Origin: Ruminococcus sp.
GTDB lineage: Bacteria > Bacillota > Clostridia > Oscillospirales > Ruminococcaceae
Length of the DNA: 46,271 nt
Direction: 5' to 3'
Assembly (NCBI GenBank): GCA_015066875.1
Contig: SVNM01000008.1
Location: 1-46,271 of the forward strand
In this document: in pieces, positions 16,964 to 24,531 of the stretch
Position numbering within the stretch: the stretch's first letter is position 1
Layout of the letters: every line of letters starts with the position of its first letter
Made by a program: the position numbers and the translations under genes
Notes under the pieces: generated by a model
The model's input: only the letters and a program-made list of their open reading frames with translations
Told to the model about the DNA's origin: nothing
Database searches by the model: none

Positions 16964-18193
16964 CTATTTCAGAAAAATTATTTCAAAGCGGGTCCCCTTG
17001 TTTTTTTCGGAAAAGACAAGGATTTCTCCGTTATGAGCTTTGATGATTTTCTGTGCAACAGCCATACCCAGCCCTGTACAGTTCATTGAAATATCCCTGT
17101 TTCTTGAGGAAAATCTTTCAAAGACAGAGGGTATCTCCTCCTGTGGAATACCCACACCGTTATCGGCAATGGAAACTGTCACGCTTATGGGATTGCTTTC
17201 AAGAGAAACATTAATCTCAGAACACTGAGCGTGGTCGTAAGCGTTTTTGATGATATTTTCAAAGGCCTCGCACAGCCATACATTATCGTGGGATATCTCT
17301 GTATCGCAGTCACAGCGCAGACTGATGCCGATGCTTTTTTCTTCCAGAAGAGGAGTAATTTTCTTTACAGCCATACGGCAGGTATCATAAACGGAAGCCT
17401 TTTCCATTTTATACTCTACAGCGTCAGCGTTGAGCTTTGCAAGCTTCAGAGCAGATTTAATCAGATTTTCCATTGAACACAGCTGATCGTGCATTTCACG
17501 GTAGAGCGATTGTCTTTTGTCCTCGCTGAGATTATCTATCTCTGTAAGCATATCGTTATTCAGTCTTAAAACAGCAAGCGAGGTTTTCAGCTGATGTGAA
17601 AAATCGCTGAGAAACTCCTTAAGACTGCTTTTTTCTTTTTTAAGATTATCGGTAAGATAGGTCATACGCTGTGAAATAAGAGCAATGCTGTCTGAAAGGC
17701 GTCTTTCACAGCTGAAATCGTCGCCGATTGTTTCGTGGGTATTTTCCATAAGCTCTGAAATCCTGATACATTCAAGGCGCATAAGCTCAAGATTATCGTA
17801 TATCGAGGAGATGCTCCTTAACGATACAACAAGCCACAGAGTACTCATAGCCGAAAGGCAGACCGAGAGAGCAAGCCATATGATATTTCTGATAATGAAG
17901 AAACACTCAAACAGACGGGGATTGCTGTTTCTGTCAATTCCGTAATTTTCCATAAGCGCCTCTCCTGTAGCGATATCCTCAGAAACGGGAGACTTTGTAA
18001 GATTTGAAAATACTCCCTCTGAGGCTTTGCCCATACCTGAAAGCACAGCTTCAAGCTGAATACGGGTGAGTTTTTCCGCCAGAAGCTCTGATATGACAAA
18101 GCCGGCAAGAACGGATACTCCCACCATTGCCACATAAAAGAGGATATGATAAATCATAGCCCTGTTATTTATAAGCTTGTCTGTTCTGTCCAT
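16964..18193 (-). CDS. Membrane sensor histidine kinase
   Basis: A 409-aa kinase with two membrane segments (about 13-35 and 100-125) enclosing a ~65-residue external loop, a helical linker, a dimerisation helix with the phospho-accepting His200 in DFSHQLKTSL, and an HATPase domain with N box (ENIIKNAYDHA), G1 (IADNGVGIP) and G2 (GLGMAVAQ). All key residues are present. The external loop is larger than the near-absent loop of true BceS kinases, so it may sense a signal directly. The start overlaps the response regulator gene by 25 nt. It phosphorylates the adjacent regulator, and the target is likely the downstream ABC exporter genes. Confidence 0.9.
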   Translation of the reverse strand: MDRTDKLINNRAMIYHILFYVAMVGVSVLAGFVISELLAEKLTRIQLEAVLSGMGKASEGVFSNLTKSPVSEDIATGEALMENYGIDRNSNPRLFECFFIIRNIIWLALSVCLSAMSTLWLVVSLRSISSIYDNLELMRLECIRISELMENTHETIGDDFSCERRLSDSIALISQRMTYLTDNLKKEKSSLKEFLSDFSHQLKTSLAVLRLNNDMLTEIDNLSEDKRQSLYREMHDQLCSMENLIKSALKLAKLNADAVEYKMEKASVYDTCRMAVKKITPLLEEKSIGISLRCDCDTEISHDNVWLCEAFENIIKNAYDHAQCSEINVSLESNPISVTVSIADNGVGIPQEEIPSVFERFSSRNRDISMNCTGLGMAVAQKIIKAHNGEILVFSEKNKGTRFEIIFLK

Positions 18194-18783
18194 TTATAGC
18201 CCATACCTCTCTTAGTGATTATCTGTCCTATATCCGATTCTTTAAGCTTTTCTCTCAGACGGCTGATGTTTACGGAAAGAGTATTGTCATTGACAAAACA
18301 GCCTTTAGAGTCCCACAGATAAGCAAGAATCTGCTCGCGGGTGACAAACTGCTCCTTGTTGAGCATAAGATATTCAAGCAGTTTCTGCTCAATAGCGGTA
18401 AGTTCGGGGAGCTTCTTTTCCGTAGCAGTAACACAGCGTCTCAGCACAGCTCTTATTCGGGAAAGAAGCTCGTTAAATCTGAAAGGCTTTGCTATATAAT
18501 CATCGCCACCGCAGTCAAGACCGTCTATGATATCACGCTCGTCATCACAGGAGGTGAGAAAAATCACAGGCAGACGGCTGTTTTCTCTGATTTTTCTGCA
18601 CAGGTCAAGACCGCTTCCGTCCGGAAGCATAACATCAAGAACAGCAATATCAGCCTGTTGATAAAGCTCATAAGCTTCGCTGATAGTGTGAGCGGTAATC
18701 ACGCTGAAGCCCTGAGTTTCGAGAGCAAAGGCAAGATTTTTATTAAGTGTAAGGTCATCTTCGACAATAAGAATAGTTTTCAT
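18169..18783 (-). CDS. OmpR-family response regulator
   Basis: 204 aa. The receiver domain has acidic residues in VEDD (8-10), phospho-acceptor Asp50 (VLDVMLPDG) and Lys in the AKPF motif at about 100. The C-terminal winged helix has the recognition-helix region NTLSVNISRLREKL and ends RGMGYKW. It is somewhat shorter than the typical 220-230 aa because the linker between domains is short. It is first in the operon regulator-kinase-ATPase-permease. Its probable binding site is the 11-bp direct repeat upstream of the ATPase gene. The ribosome site AAGGAGC precedes ATG. Confidence 0.9.
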   Translation of the reverse strand: MKTILIVEDDLTLNKNLAFALETQGFSVITAHTISEAYELYQQADIAVLDVMLPDGSGLDLCRKIRENSRLPVIFLTSCDDERDIIDGLDCGGDDYIAKPFRFNELLSRIRAVLRRCVTATEKKLPELTAIEQKLLEYLMLNKEQFVTREQILAYLWDSKGCFVNDNTLSVNISRLREKLKESDIGQIITKRGMGYKWTEQTSL

Positions 18784-18811
18784 AAAAAGCTCCTTGGAAA
18801 TAGATAATTAT

Positions 18812-18840
18812 ATTTTCTCATAAAATTTACAAATTGTCAA
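18812..18840 (-). promoter_or_regulatory. Sigma-A promoter for the two-component system
   Basis: On the minus strand TTGACA (18840-18835), a 17-bp spacer and GAAAAT (18817-18812). The -35 is perfect and the -10 is weak, which would suit low basal expression. A better TATAAT lies 5 bp further downstream but at poor spacing. Confidence 0.5.
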
Positions 18841-18863
18841 CAGCTTAAAATGGTTAAAAGTGC

Positions 18864-18892
18864 TTGAATAATTAAAAGAAATGTGGTAAAAT
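18864..18892 (+). promoter_or_regulatory. Sigma-A promoter for the aldo/keto reductase operon
   Basis: TTGAAT (18864-18869), a 17-bp spacer, TAAAAT (18887-18892) preceded by TGG (extended -10). The start codon lies about 34 nt downstream. The arrangement closely resembles the promoter at 10305-10333. Confidence 0.65.
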
Positions 18893-18925
18893 TATATTAA
18901 ATGTATATATGAAAGGAGTGCCTTT

Positions 18926-19921
18926 ATGTATATTCCAAATGAAAAAAGATATGAAAATATGATTTATAACCGTTGCGGAAAAAGCGGACTTAAGCTTCCT
19001 GCCGTATCTCTGGGCTTGTGGAAGAATTTCGGAAGCGAAGGCGTGTTTGCCAATATGGAAAATATGGTTCATACAGCGTTTGATTTAGGTATCACTCACT
19101 TTGACCTTGCCAATAATTACGGATTTCCTTACAATGGAACTGCTGAAGAGAATTTCGGCAGAATTCTTGATAACGGTATGAGACAGTTCCGTGATGAGCT
19201 TTGTATCTCAACCAAGGCGGGATACGAAATGTGGGATGGTCCCTATGGTGACAGAAACGGCTCAAGAAAGTATCTCACAGCTTCTCTTGACCAGAGCCTT
19301 AAGCGTATGAAGCTGGATTACGTGGATATTTTCTACCACCACGTTTTTGATCCTGAAACTCCACTTGAGGAAACTGCACTTGCTCTTGACAATGCTGTAA
19401 GACAGGGCAAGGCTCTGTACGTGGGAATTTCAAATTACAATAAACAGCAGACTATGGAGATTATGGAGATTTTCAAAGAGCTTAAGACTCCCTTTATTGT
19501 AAATCAGCCCTCGTATTCAATGCTCAACCGCTGGATCGAAGAGGACGGCCTTGATGTGTGGGCAAAGGAAAACGGCGTGGGAATATCAGTTTTTTCACCG
19601 CTTCAGCAGGGAATTTTAACAGGAAAGTATATAAGCGATATACCTTCGGATTCAAGAGTAGGCAAGGGCGATACATGGGTAGGCTCTATGCTTGATGAAA
19701 GCACAAGAGAAAAGGTATCGGCTCTTAACGAGATAGCAAAGGCCCGTGGACAGAAGCTTTCACAGCTTGCTCTTTCGTGGGTACTGCGAAACGGCAGAGT
19801 TACAACTGTTCTTATCGGAGCAAGCAGACCTTCGCAGATTATCGAAAACGCAGAGTGTATCAAAAAGCTTGATTTTACCGATGAAGAAATCAAAGCTATC
19901 GAAGAAGTGCTCGCAGGCTGA
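18926..19921 (+). CDS. Aldo/keto reductase, YghZ/GpsD-like
   Basis: A 331-aa cytoplasmic NADPH-dependent oxidoreductase of normal length. The catalytic tetrad is visible: Asp and Tyr in FDLANNYG, Lys in STKAGYEMW, and His in FYHHVFD. The insert with WDGPYGDRNGSRKYL is typical of the L-glyceraldehyde-3-phosphate reductase (YghZ) branch, which acts on small toxic aldehydes. NADP-binding residues lie in LIGASRPSQIIEN near the end. The ribosome site AAAGGAG precedes ATG. It is followed after 11 nt by the secreted 682-aa dockerin protein, an unexpected operon partner. The physiological aldehyde is unknown. Confidence 0.88.
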   Translation: MYIPNEKRYENMIYNRCGKSGLKLPAVSLGLWKNFGSEGVFANMENMVHTAFDLGITHFDLANNYGFPYNGTAEENFGRILDNGMRQFRDELCISTKAGYEMWDGPYGDRNGSRKYLTASLDQSLKRMKLDYVDIFYHHVFDPETPLEETALALDNAVRQGKALYVGISNYNKQQTMEIMEIFKELKTPFIVNQPSYSMLNRWIEEDGLDVWAKENGVGISVFSPLQQGILTGKYISDIPSDSRVGKGDTWVGSMLDESTREKVSALNEIAKARGQKLSQLALSWVLRNGRVTTVLIGASRPSQIIENAECIKKLDFTDEEIKAIEEVLAG

Positions 19922-19932
19922 AAGGAGTCAAT

Positions 19933-21981
19933 ATGAAGAAAAAATCAAGAATAATTGCTTCGGTTTTAGCTCTTACGCTTGCTGTCAACGGAGCAATGTA
20001 CAGTAACGGAGTCTTTGATAAGGGAGTGAAAACTCCGTCATATCTTACTGCTTCGGCAGTGACTTCCGCAGATATCTACTCAGTTGTTACAGATGGTAAC
20101 AACAGCAGTAATGCAGTAAGTGCAAACTCTACCACATGGGCTTCGCCTGATAAAACATATCTCAGCAGTAATGCAGACGGCACATTGAGCCGTATTACCG
20201 TTAATTCATCAACCTTTACGGTTGATACATATAATGCCGATTACAGCTATGCTTCCGGCGTGGACATTGATTTCGAGCTTCCTGTATGGGGCGGATATTA
20301 CTGCGGAAGTCAGTATAACTTCTGCCTTTTCGGACAGCAGAATCCCGATGAGGATGACAGCGTTGAGGTTATGCGCGTTGTAAAATACTCTAAGGACTGG
20401 GAGCGTATCGACAGCTTCAGTACTTTCGGAAGCAATACAAGAACTCCGTTTTTTGCCGGCTCTCCGGATATGCACGAGGAAAACGGCAGACTTTACATTC
20501 ACGCTTCACACGAGATGTATGCAACAGAGGACGGCTACAATCATCAGTCAAATTATCAGCTTCACCTTGATATAGAAACAATGGAAAGCGTTTTCCTTTT
20601 TGATGATATTTCCTACATCGAGCGAGGCTATGTAAGCCACTCCTTTGACCAGTATGTCAGGGCTGAGGGAGACTATGTGTATACAGTTGACCACGGTGAC
20701 GCTTATCCCAGAAGCGTTGTAATATGCAAGAAGCACTACAACGGAAGTATGATAGATCATACCGAGCCTTTCCCGATTTACGGCACAGTTGGCGATAATA
20801 CCACAGGTGTTTCGCTGGGAGGCTTTGAGCTTACAAAAAACAAGTGCATCGTGGCAGGAAATTCCATTCCACAGGACGGTACAGCAACAAGCACAGCCCA
20901 GAGAAACATCTTTGTAACAATAACCGATAAGGAGTTTTCAACCTCTGAAATCATATATCTCACCGAATTTGAAGATACATTCCGTGTGTCAAAGCCAAAG
21001 CTTGTGAAGCTTGATGATACAACCTTTATTGTAATGTGGAATGAGTATAACGATGACGGAGAGATTATGCATGCTGTCAAGATGGACGAAAACGGAAATA
21101 TCCTTGAGGATATTACTACGGGAGCTCTTGTTTCTGCCTGTGATCCCATTTTAGTGGGCGAAGAAATGGTATGGCCTGTTTCCGACGGAAGCCGTACTGT
21201 ATTCTATCACCTTGACTACTCTGACCTGACTGCTTATGACGGCATTGAAGGAGCGGGCGAGCAGACTTCTACTGAGCCCACTACAGAAGGAACAACCCTT
21301 GATCCTACACAGGTTTATTACACCTTCCTCAGTTACGGCGACTACGCAACAGTTTACGAGTGCCAGACAGGTGCATCAAAGATAGAAATTCCCGAAGAGG
21401 TACAGTCAATCCCCATAAAAGGAATAGAAAACTATGCGTTTTATGACTGTACAACAATTACCGATGTTGAATTACACAGTGGCATAGAAAAAATAGGCTA
21501 TGGAGTCTTCATCGGCTGTACATCGCTTGAAACTGTAACAATAAAAAATCCCTCATGTGAAATATACGATTCAACTAATATTTTCCCCGAAGGAACAGTT
21601 ATTAAGGGCTACAGTGGCTCTACAGCTGAGGCTTATGCGGAAAAATACGGCTTTGAATTTGAGAGTATCGGCGGAGAGACCACGACTACAACTACTACCA
21701 CTACAACCACAACAACAACTACTACAACGACGACTACTACAACTCCCGAAGTAACAGAAGAGGATATCATTTACGGAGATGCCGATTCTGACGGACTTGT
21801 GAAAATGTCTGACGTTATAAGGATTATGTGCTATGCGTCAAATAAGGAGAAATTCCCTATGAACGCTGAGCAGATAAATGTTTCCGATGTGTATCAGCGT
21901 GGCGACGGAGTAGACGTTTCCGATGCTTTATCAGTACAGAAAAAGGTTGCTCAGGTAATAGATAAGTTGCCTGAATCCTGA
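19933..21981 (+). CDS. Secreted dockerin protein with propeller-like region, LRR_5-like module and poly-Thr linker
   Basis: 682 aa. The signal peptide covers about 1-25, possibly followed by a propeptide. Residues ~55-430 form repeated beta strands with YYCGSQYNF, GRLYIHASHEMY, DYVYTVDHGDAY and FIVMWNEYNDDGEI patterns, suggesting a beta-propeller; no catalytic motif is recognised. Residues ~455-580 resemble a BspA-type LRR_5 module (IENYAFYDCTTI, IGYGVFIGCTSL). A run of 22 Thr links to a C-terminal dockerin with a first loop GDADSDGLVKMSDV and a second block YQRGDGVDVSDAL. The dockerin is almost the same type as that of the GH5 at 30414-32264, so both probably dock to the same cohesin. Function is unknown: carbohydrate binding, adhesion or a new enzyme. 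Confidence 0.82.
   Translation: MKKKSRIIASVLALTLAVNGAMYSNGVFDKGVKTPSYLTASAVTSADIYSVVTDGNNSSNAVSANSTTWASPDKTYLSSNADGTLSRITVNSSTFTVDTYNADYSYASGVDIDFELPVWGGYYCGSQYNFCLFGQQNPDEDDSVEVMRVVKYSKDWERIDSFSTFGSNTRTPFFAGSPDMHEENGRLYIHASHEMYATEDGYNHQSNYQLHLDIETMESVFLFDDISYIERGYVSHSFDQYVRAEGDYVYTVDHGDAYPRSVVICKKHYNGSMIDHTEPFPIYGTVGDNTTGVSLGGFELTKNKCIVAGNSIPQDGTATSTAQRNIFVTITDKEFSTSEIIYLTEFEDTFRVSKPKLVKLDDTTFIVMWNEYNDDGEIMHAVKMDENGNILEDITTGALVSACDPILVGEEMVWPVSDGSRTVFYHLDYSDLTAYDGIEGAGEQTSTEPTTEGTTLDPTQVYYTFLSYGDYATVYECQTGASKIEIPEEVQSIPIKGIENYAFYDCTTITDVELHSGIEKIGYGVFIGCTSLETVTIKNPSCEIYDSTNIFPEGTVIKGYSGSTAEAYAEKYGFEFESIGGETTTTTTTTTTTTTTTTTTTTTTPEVTEEDIIYGDADSDGLVKMSDVIRIMCYASNKEKFPMNAEQINVSDVYQRGDGVDVSDALSVQKKVAQVIDKLPES
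21679..21744 (+). repeat. Low-complexity poly-Thr linker coding run
   Basis: Twenty-two consecutive Thr codons (mixed ACA, ACT, ACC, ACG) joining the LRR-like module to the dockerin. The codon mixture argues against simple triplet slippage and for selection on a probably glycosylated linker. The GH5 gene has a similar linker. Confidence 0.9.
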
Positions 21982-22007
21982 TAAAATTTAAAAAGGAGTT
22001 TATTGAA

Positions 22008-23741
22008 ATGAATTATAAAAAACTGACAACAGGAATTCTTGCTTTTGCAGTTGCAGTTACTGCGTCGCTTCCTTTTGCAACAAGCGCAACTGCTCAGCTT
22101 ACAGGAGCAGAGCTTAAAGGACTGAGAGATGCTCTTATCAATAACGGAGCTATGACTGAGTCCTATGATGTAAACGGCGATAAGGTTATTGACGTATTCG
22201 ATTTATGTGCTATGAGAAAGGCTCTCAATGCTCCCGGCGAGGTTGCTGAGTATAATATCCCGGCAACAGAGGATTACGTGAAAATAATGGGAAGAACTTG
22301 TCGTATTGACGATGTAACCTGGCTTGTACAGAGCGGTGCATCTGCTGAGTTCAATGTAACGGGAACCTCTGCTACAGTTACAATTGCAGGCGACGATAAC
22401 ATCAACAGCGATGAAAATTACAGACCGAGATATGCCGTTTTTGTTGATGATGAGCTTGTTACAGATGCGCTTATGTCAACAGAAACTCTTGATGTGACTC
22501 TGTTTGAGGGCACAGAAACAAGAACTGCAAAGGTAAAGGTTATTCACCTTTCAGAAGCTAATAACGGAGCAATCGGAGTTAAGAATATTGCGGTAACATC
22601 TGACCGCGCAGTACCTGTAACACCGCTTCCCGAAAACGACCTGTGCATCGAGTTTATAGGCGACTCTATTACCTGTGCGTATGGTGTTGAGGGAGCTTCA
22701 GCATACGAAGCCTTCAAGACCTCAACCGAAAACTTTATGAAATCATATGCATATCTTACAGCTGAAAAGCTTGGCGCAGACTACAGTGCCGTAAGCTATA
22801 GCGGATTCGGAGTTGTATCGGGCTACACTTCATCGGGAGACATCAACACAGACAGTCTCGTTCCTGATTGCTACGGCAACGTTGGCAAGTATGGCAATTA
22901 TGCAGTTGAGTGGGACTTCAGCAAGCGTAAGAATGACGTTGTAGTTGTAAATCTGGGAACAAATGACAGCGGATACGTTTCAAAGGATCCCGAAAACCGC
23001 TCAGGCGAGTTCATTGACGCGTACGTTACATTTCTCAAGACAATACGTGAGAAGAATCCCGACGCTTATATCATCTGTACTCTCGGAACAATGGGCTGTG
23101 CCGATGTTTACGAGTTTATAGCAGACGCTGTTGAGCAGTACAGCTCTGAAACCGGAGATGAGCGCATTATGAGCTATCTTTCAACCACACAGAATCAGGC
23201 TGACGGAATAGGCTCTGACTGGCACCCCTCAGCAGTAACTCAGCAGAAGAGCGCATATGTGCTTGCTGATAAGATATGCAACGCTCTTGGAATGGAATCT
23301 GACCAGATAGGACTTGACGTTGCTTCAGAAGCAGAATATATCCTTGATTTCAACAGCGCTGACGGAGCAAATGTTTCACATTATGTAGACCTTCAGTATG
23401 CAATGTCATTCTGGGTAAATGCAGTAACAAGCGGAGATTCCATTGACGACGTAGAGGCTATACTCAGCGGAATAGGTCTGAAAGAGGGCGGTGGCTACAT
23501 CTTTGAGTTTGAGTACACATCATCAAACAGCTTTGATATGCCTGTAATAATCAGAAGCAACTCTGACGAATCGGTTGAGTATTTCCGCACAGAGGTATCA
23601 ACCTCATCTGAAAAACAGCATTATTCCATAGAGTTCACAGCTCCCGCAACAGATGCAGATACATCGATAGTATTCCAGATGGGCGGATACGACTCTACAA
23701 ACACAACACTTTCAAACATCAAGCTTACAAAGGTATCATAA
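22008..23741 (+). CDS. CE2-type carbohydrate esterase with N-terminal half-dockerin and C-terminal CBM-like domain
   Basis: 577 aa, exported (signal peptide about 1-29). Residues ~30-75 contain a single calcium-loop repeat (YDVNGDKVIDVFDLCAMRKAL) like half of a dockerin. Residues ~85-200 are a jelly-roll of the CE2 N-terminal type. Residues ~212-425 are the SGNH domain: FIGDSITCAYG with nucleophile Ser220, NLGTNDSGY, and SDWHPS with the catalytic His. CE2 enzymes remove acetyl groups from xylan or glucomannan. The last ~130 residues (from LDFNSADGANVSHYVDL) look like a CBM4/9-type beta-sandwich. The ribosome site AAAAAGGAG precedes ATG. It follows the dockerin protein by 26 nt, so it probably shares the aldo/keto reductase transcript. 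Confidence 0.87.
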   Translation: MNYKKLTTGILAFAVAVTASLPFATSATAQLTGAELKGLRDALINNGAMTESYDVNGDKVIDVFDLCAMRKALNAPGEVAEYNIPATEDYVKIMGRTCRIDDVTWLVQSGASAEFNVTGTSATVTIAGDDNINSDENYRPRYAVFVDDELVTDALMSTETLDVTLFEGTETRTAKVKVIHLSEANNGAIGVKNIAVTSDRAVPVTPLPENDLCIEFIGDSITCAYGVEGASAYEAFKTSTENFMKSYAYLTAEKLGADYSAVSYSGFGVVSGYTSSGDINTDSLVPDCYGNVGKYGNYAVEWDFSKRKNDVVVVNLGTNDSGYVSKDPENRSGEFIDAYVTFLKTIREKNPDAYIICTLGTMGCADVYEFIADAVEQYSSETGDERIMSYLSTTQNQADGIGSDWHPSAVTQQKSAYVLADKICNALGMESDQIGLDVASEAEYILDFNSADGANVSHYVDLQYAMSFWVNAVTSGDSIDDVEAILSGIGLKEGGGYIFEFEYTSSNSFDMPVIIRSNSDESVEYFRTEVSTSSEKQHYSIEFTAPATDADTSIVFQMGGYDSTNTTLSNIKLTKVS

Positions 23742-23749
23742 AGACGTAA

Positions 23750-23783
23750 AAATCCGCAGAGATGTAAAAGTCTCTGCGGATTT
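23750..23783 (+). terminator. Rho-independent terminator after the CE2 esterase
   Basis: A 13-bp perfect stem (AAATCCGCAGAGA / TCTCTGCGGATTT) with an 8-nt loop and a short T-rich tail. It may also act for the convergent small gene. Confidence 0.88.
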
Positions 23784-23814
23784 ATTTGTATATTACTGCA
23801 AAAAAACATTATTA

Positions 23815-24093
23815 TTATAAAGCGTCCTCAAGTTCTTCTTCGGTATACCCAAACATATAGTCTTCATCTTTTCCGTTTGAAATCCATATTAGTGCTGCAT
23901 CATATACACTTAAATCTTCATCGATATTATCTGAATTTTCGTTAGGACTCCAAGCAGAACCATCATTAATCATTTCGTCATCATCATCAACATACCAATA
24001 TGTACCACAAACTGGACATTCGATTCGATGTTTGTTACGGCCTTCTATCGTTTCGTTCATTTCGTTGTAACAATTATTACATACCCAAGTCAT
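23815..24093 (-). CDS. Small zinc-ribbon protein of unknown function (92 aa)
   Basis: The N terminus has two Cys pairs, CNNC at about 5-8 and CPVC at about 31-34, spaced as in a zinc ribbon. The rest is very acidic (DDDDEMINDG, NSDNIDEDLSVYD) and ends with a short helical segment. There is no membrane segment. The ribosome site AAGGAGGAAATAATA before ATG is strong, which supports a real gene. A 16-bp palindrome lies just upstream. It sits in an AT-rich stretch between two otherwise unrelated blocks, so it may be an accessory gene. Function is not recognised. Confidence 0.7.
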   Translation of the reverse strand: MTWVCNNCYNEMNETIEGRNKHRIECPVCGTYWYVDDDDEMINDGSAWSPNENSDNIDEDLSVYDAALIWISNGKDEDYMFGYTEEELEDAL

Positions 24094-24106
24094 TATTATT
24101 TCCTCC

Positions 24107-24122
24107 TTTATCTTAAGATAAA
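24107..24122. promoter_or_regulatory. 16-bp perfect palindrome touching the ribosome site
   Basis: TTTATCTTAAGATAAA reads the same on both strands and overlaps the upstream edge of the ribosome site (24102-24108) of the zinc-ribbon gene. It could be an operator or an mRNA hairpin; the sequence alone cannot decide. Confidence 0.4.
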
Positions 24123-24272
24123 ACCTATGTAAATATCAAAATATATCAGATGATGAATCTTTGCATCAAATGAATGTTTTAAAGTAGATTGAATAAATAA
24201 CGTTACCGTATTCTTGTTACAATATATTATATATTTTTAATGTGTATAGATGTTTTGTTTTATGTTATTTTG

Positions 24273-24482
24273 TTACTTCCTGAATGGTCTGGAGAAAACT
24301 TTCCCCCCATCCTCAATTAATTCTGTTGTGTTTTCAGATATAAACTCTGCAACAGGATGCCATATCTTTTTGAAAATAAAAAACAGTTGACCATTAATTT
24401 CTTTTGTTGGACAGGTGTATTTTCTGCCATTATATATAATCTGACACCATTTTAGTATTTTATTTACTCCAAGTACAAGCAA
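24273..24482 (-). CDS. Small 69-aa protein of unknown function, TTG start
   Basis: The start is TTG at 24482, fixed by a near-perfect AAGGAGGA site (24488-24495) five nt before it. The protein is basic, with one hydrophobic-aromatic segment (QLFFIFKKIWHPVAEFI), two Cys and no recognised domain; it could be soluble or peripherally membrane bound. Codon use is AT-rich compared with the flanking genes. It lies 49 nt downstream of the stop of the FIST-EAL gene on the same strand, so it may be on that transcript. The strong ribosome site is the main reason to accept it. Confidence 0.55.
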   Translation of the reverse strand: MLVLGVNKILKWCQIIYNGRKYTCPTKEINGQLFFIFKKIWHPVAEFISENTTELIEDGGKVFSRPFRK

Positions 24483-24531
24483 TGTTATCCTCCTTAATTC
24501 CTGTTATATCGGAAGTGTGATAAACTATAAA

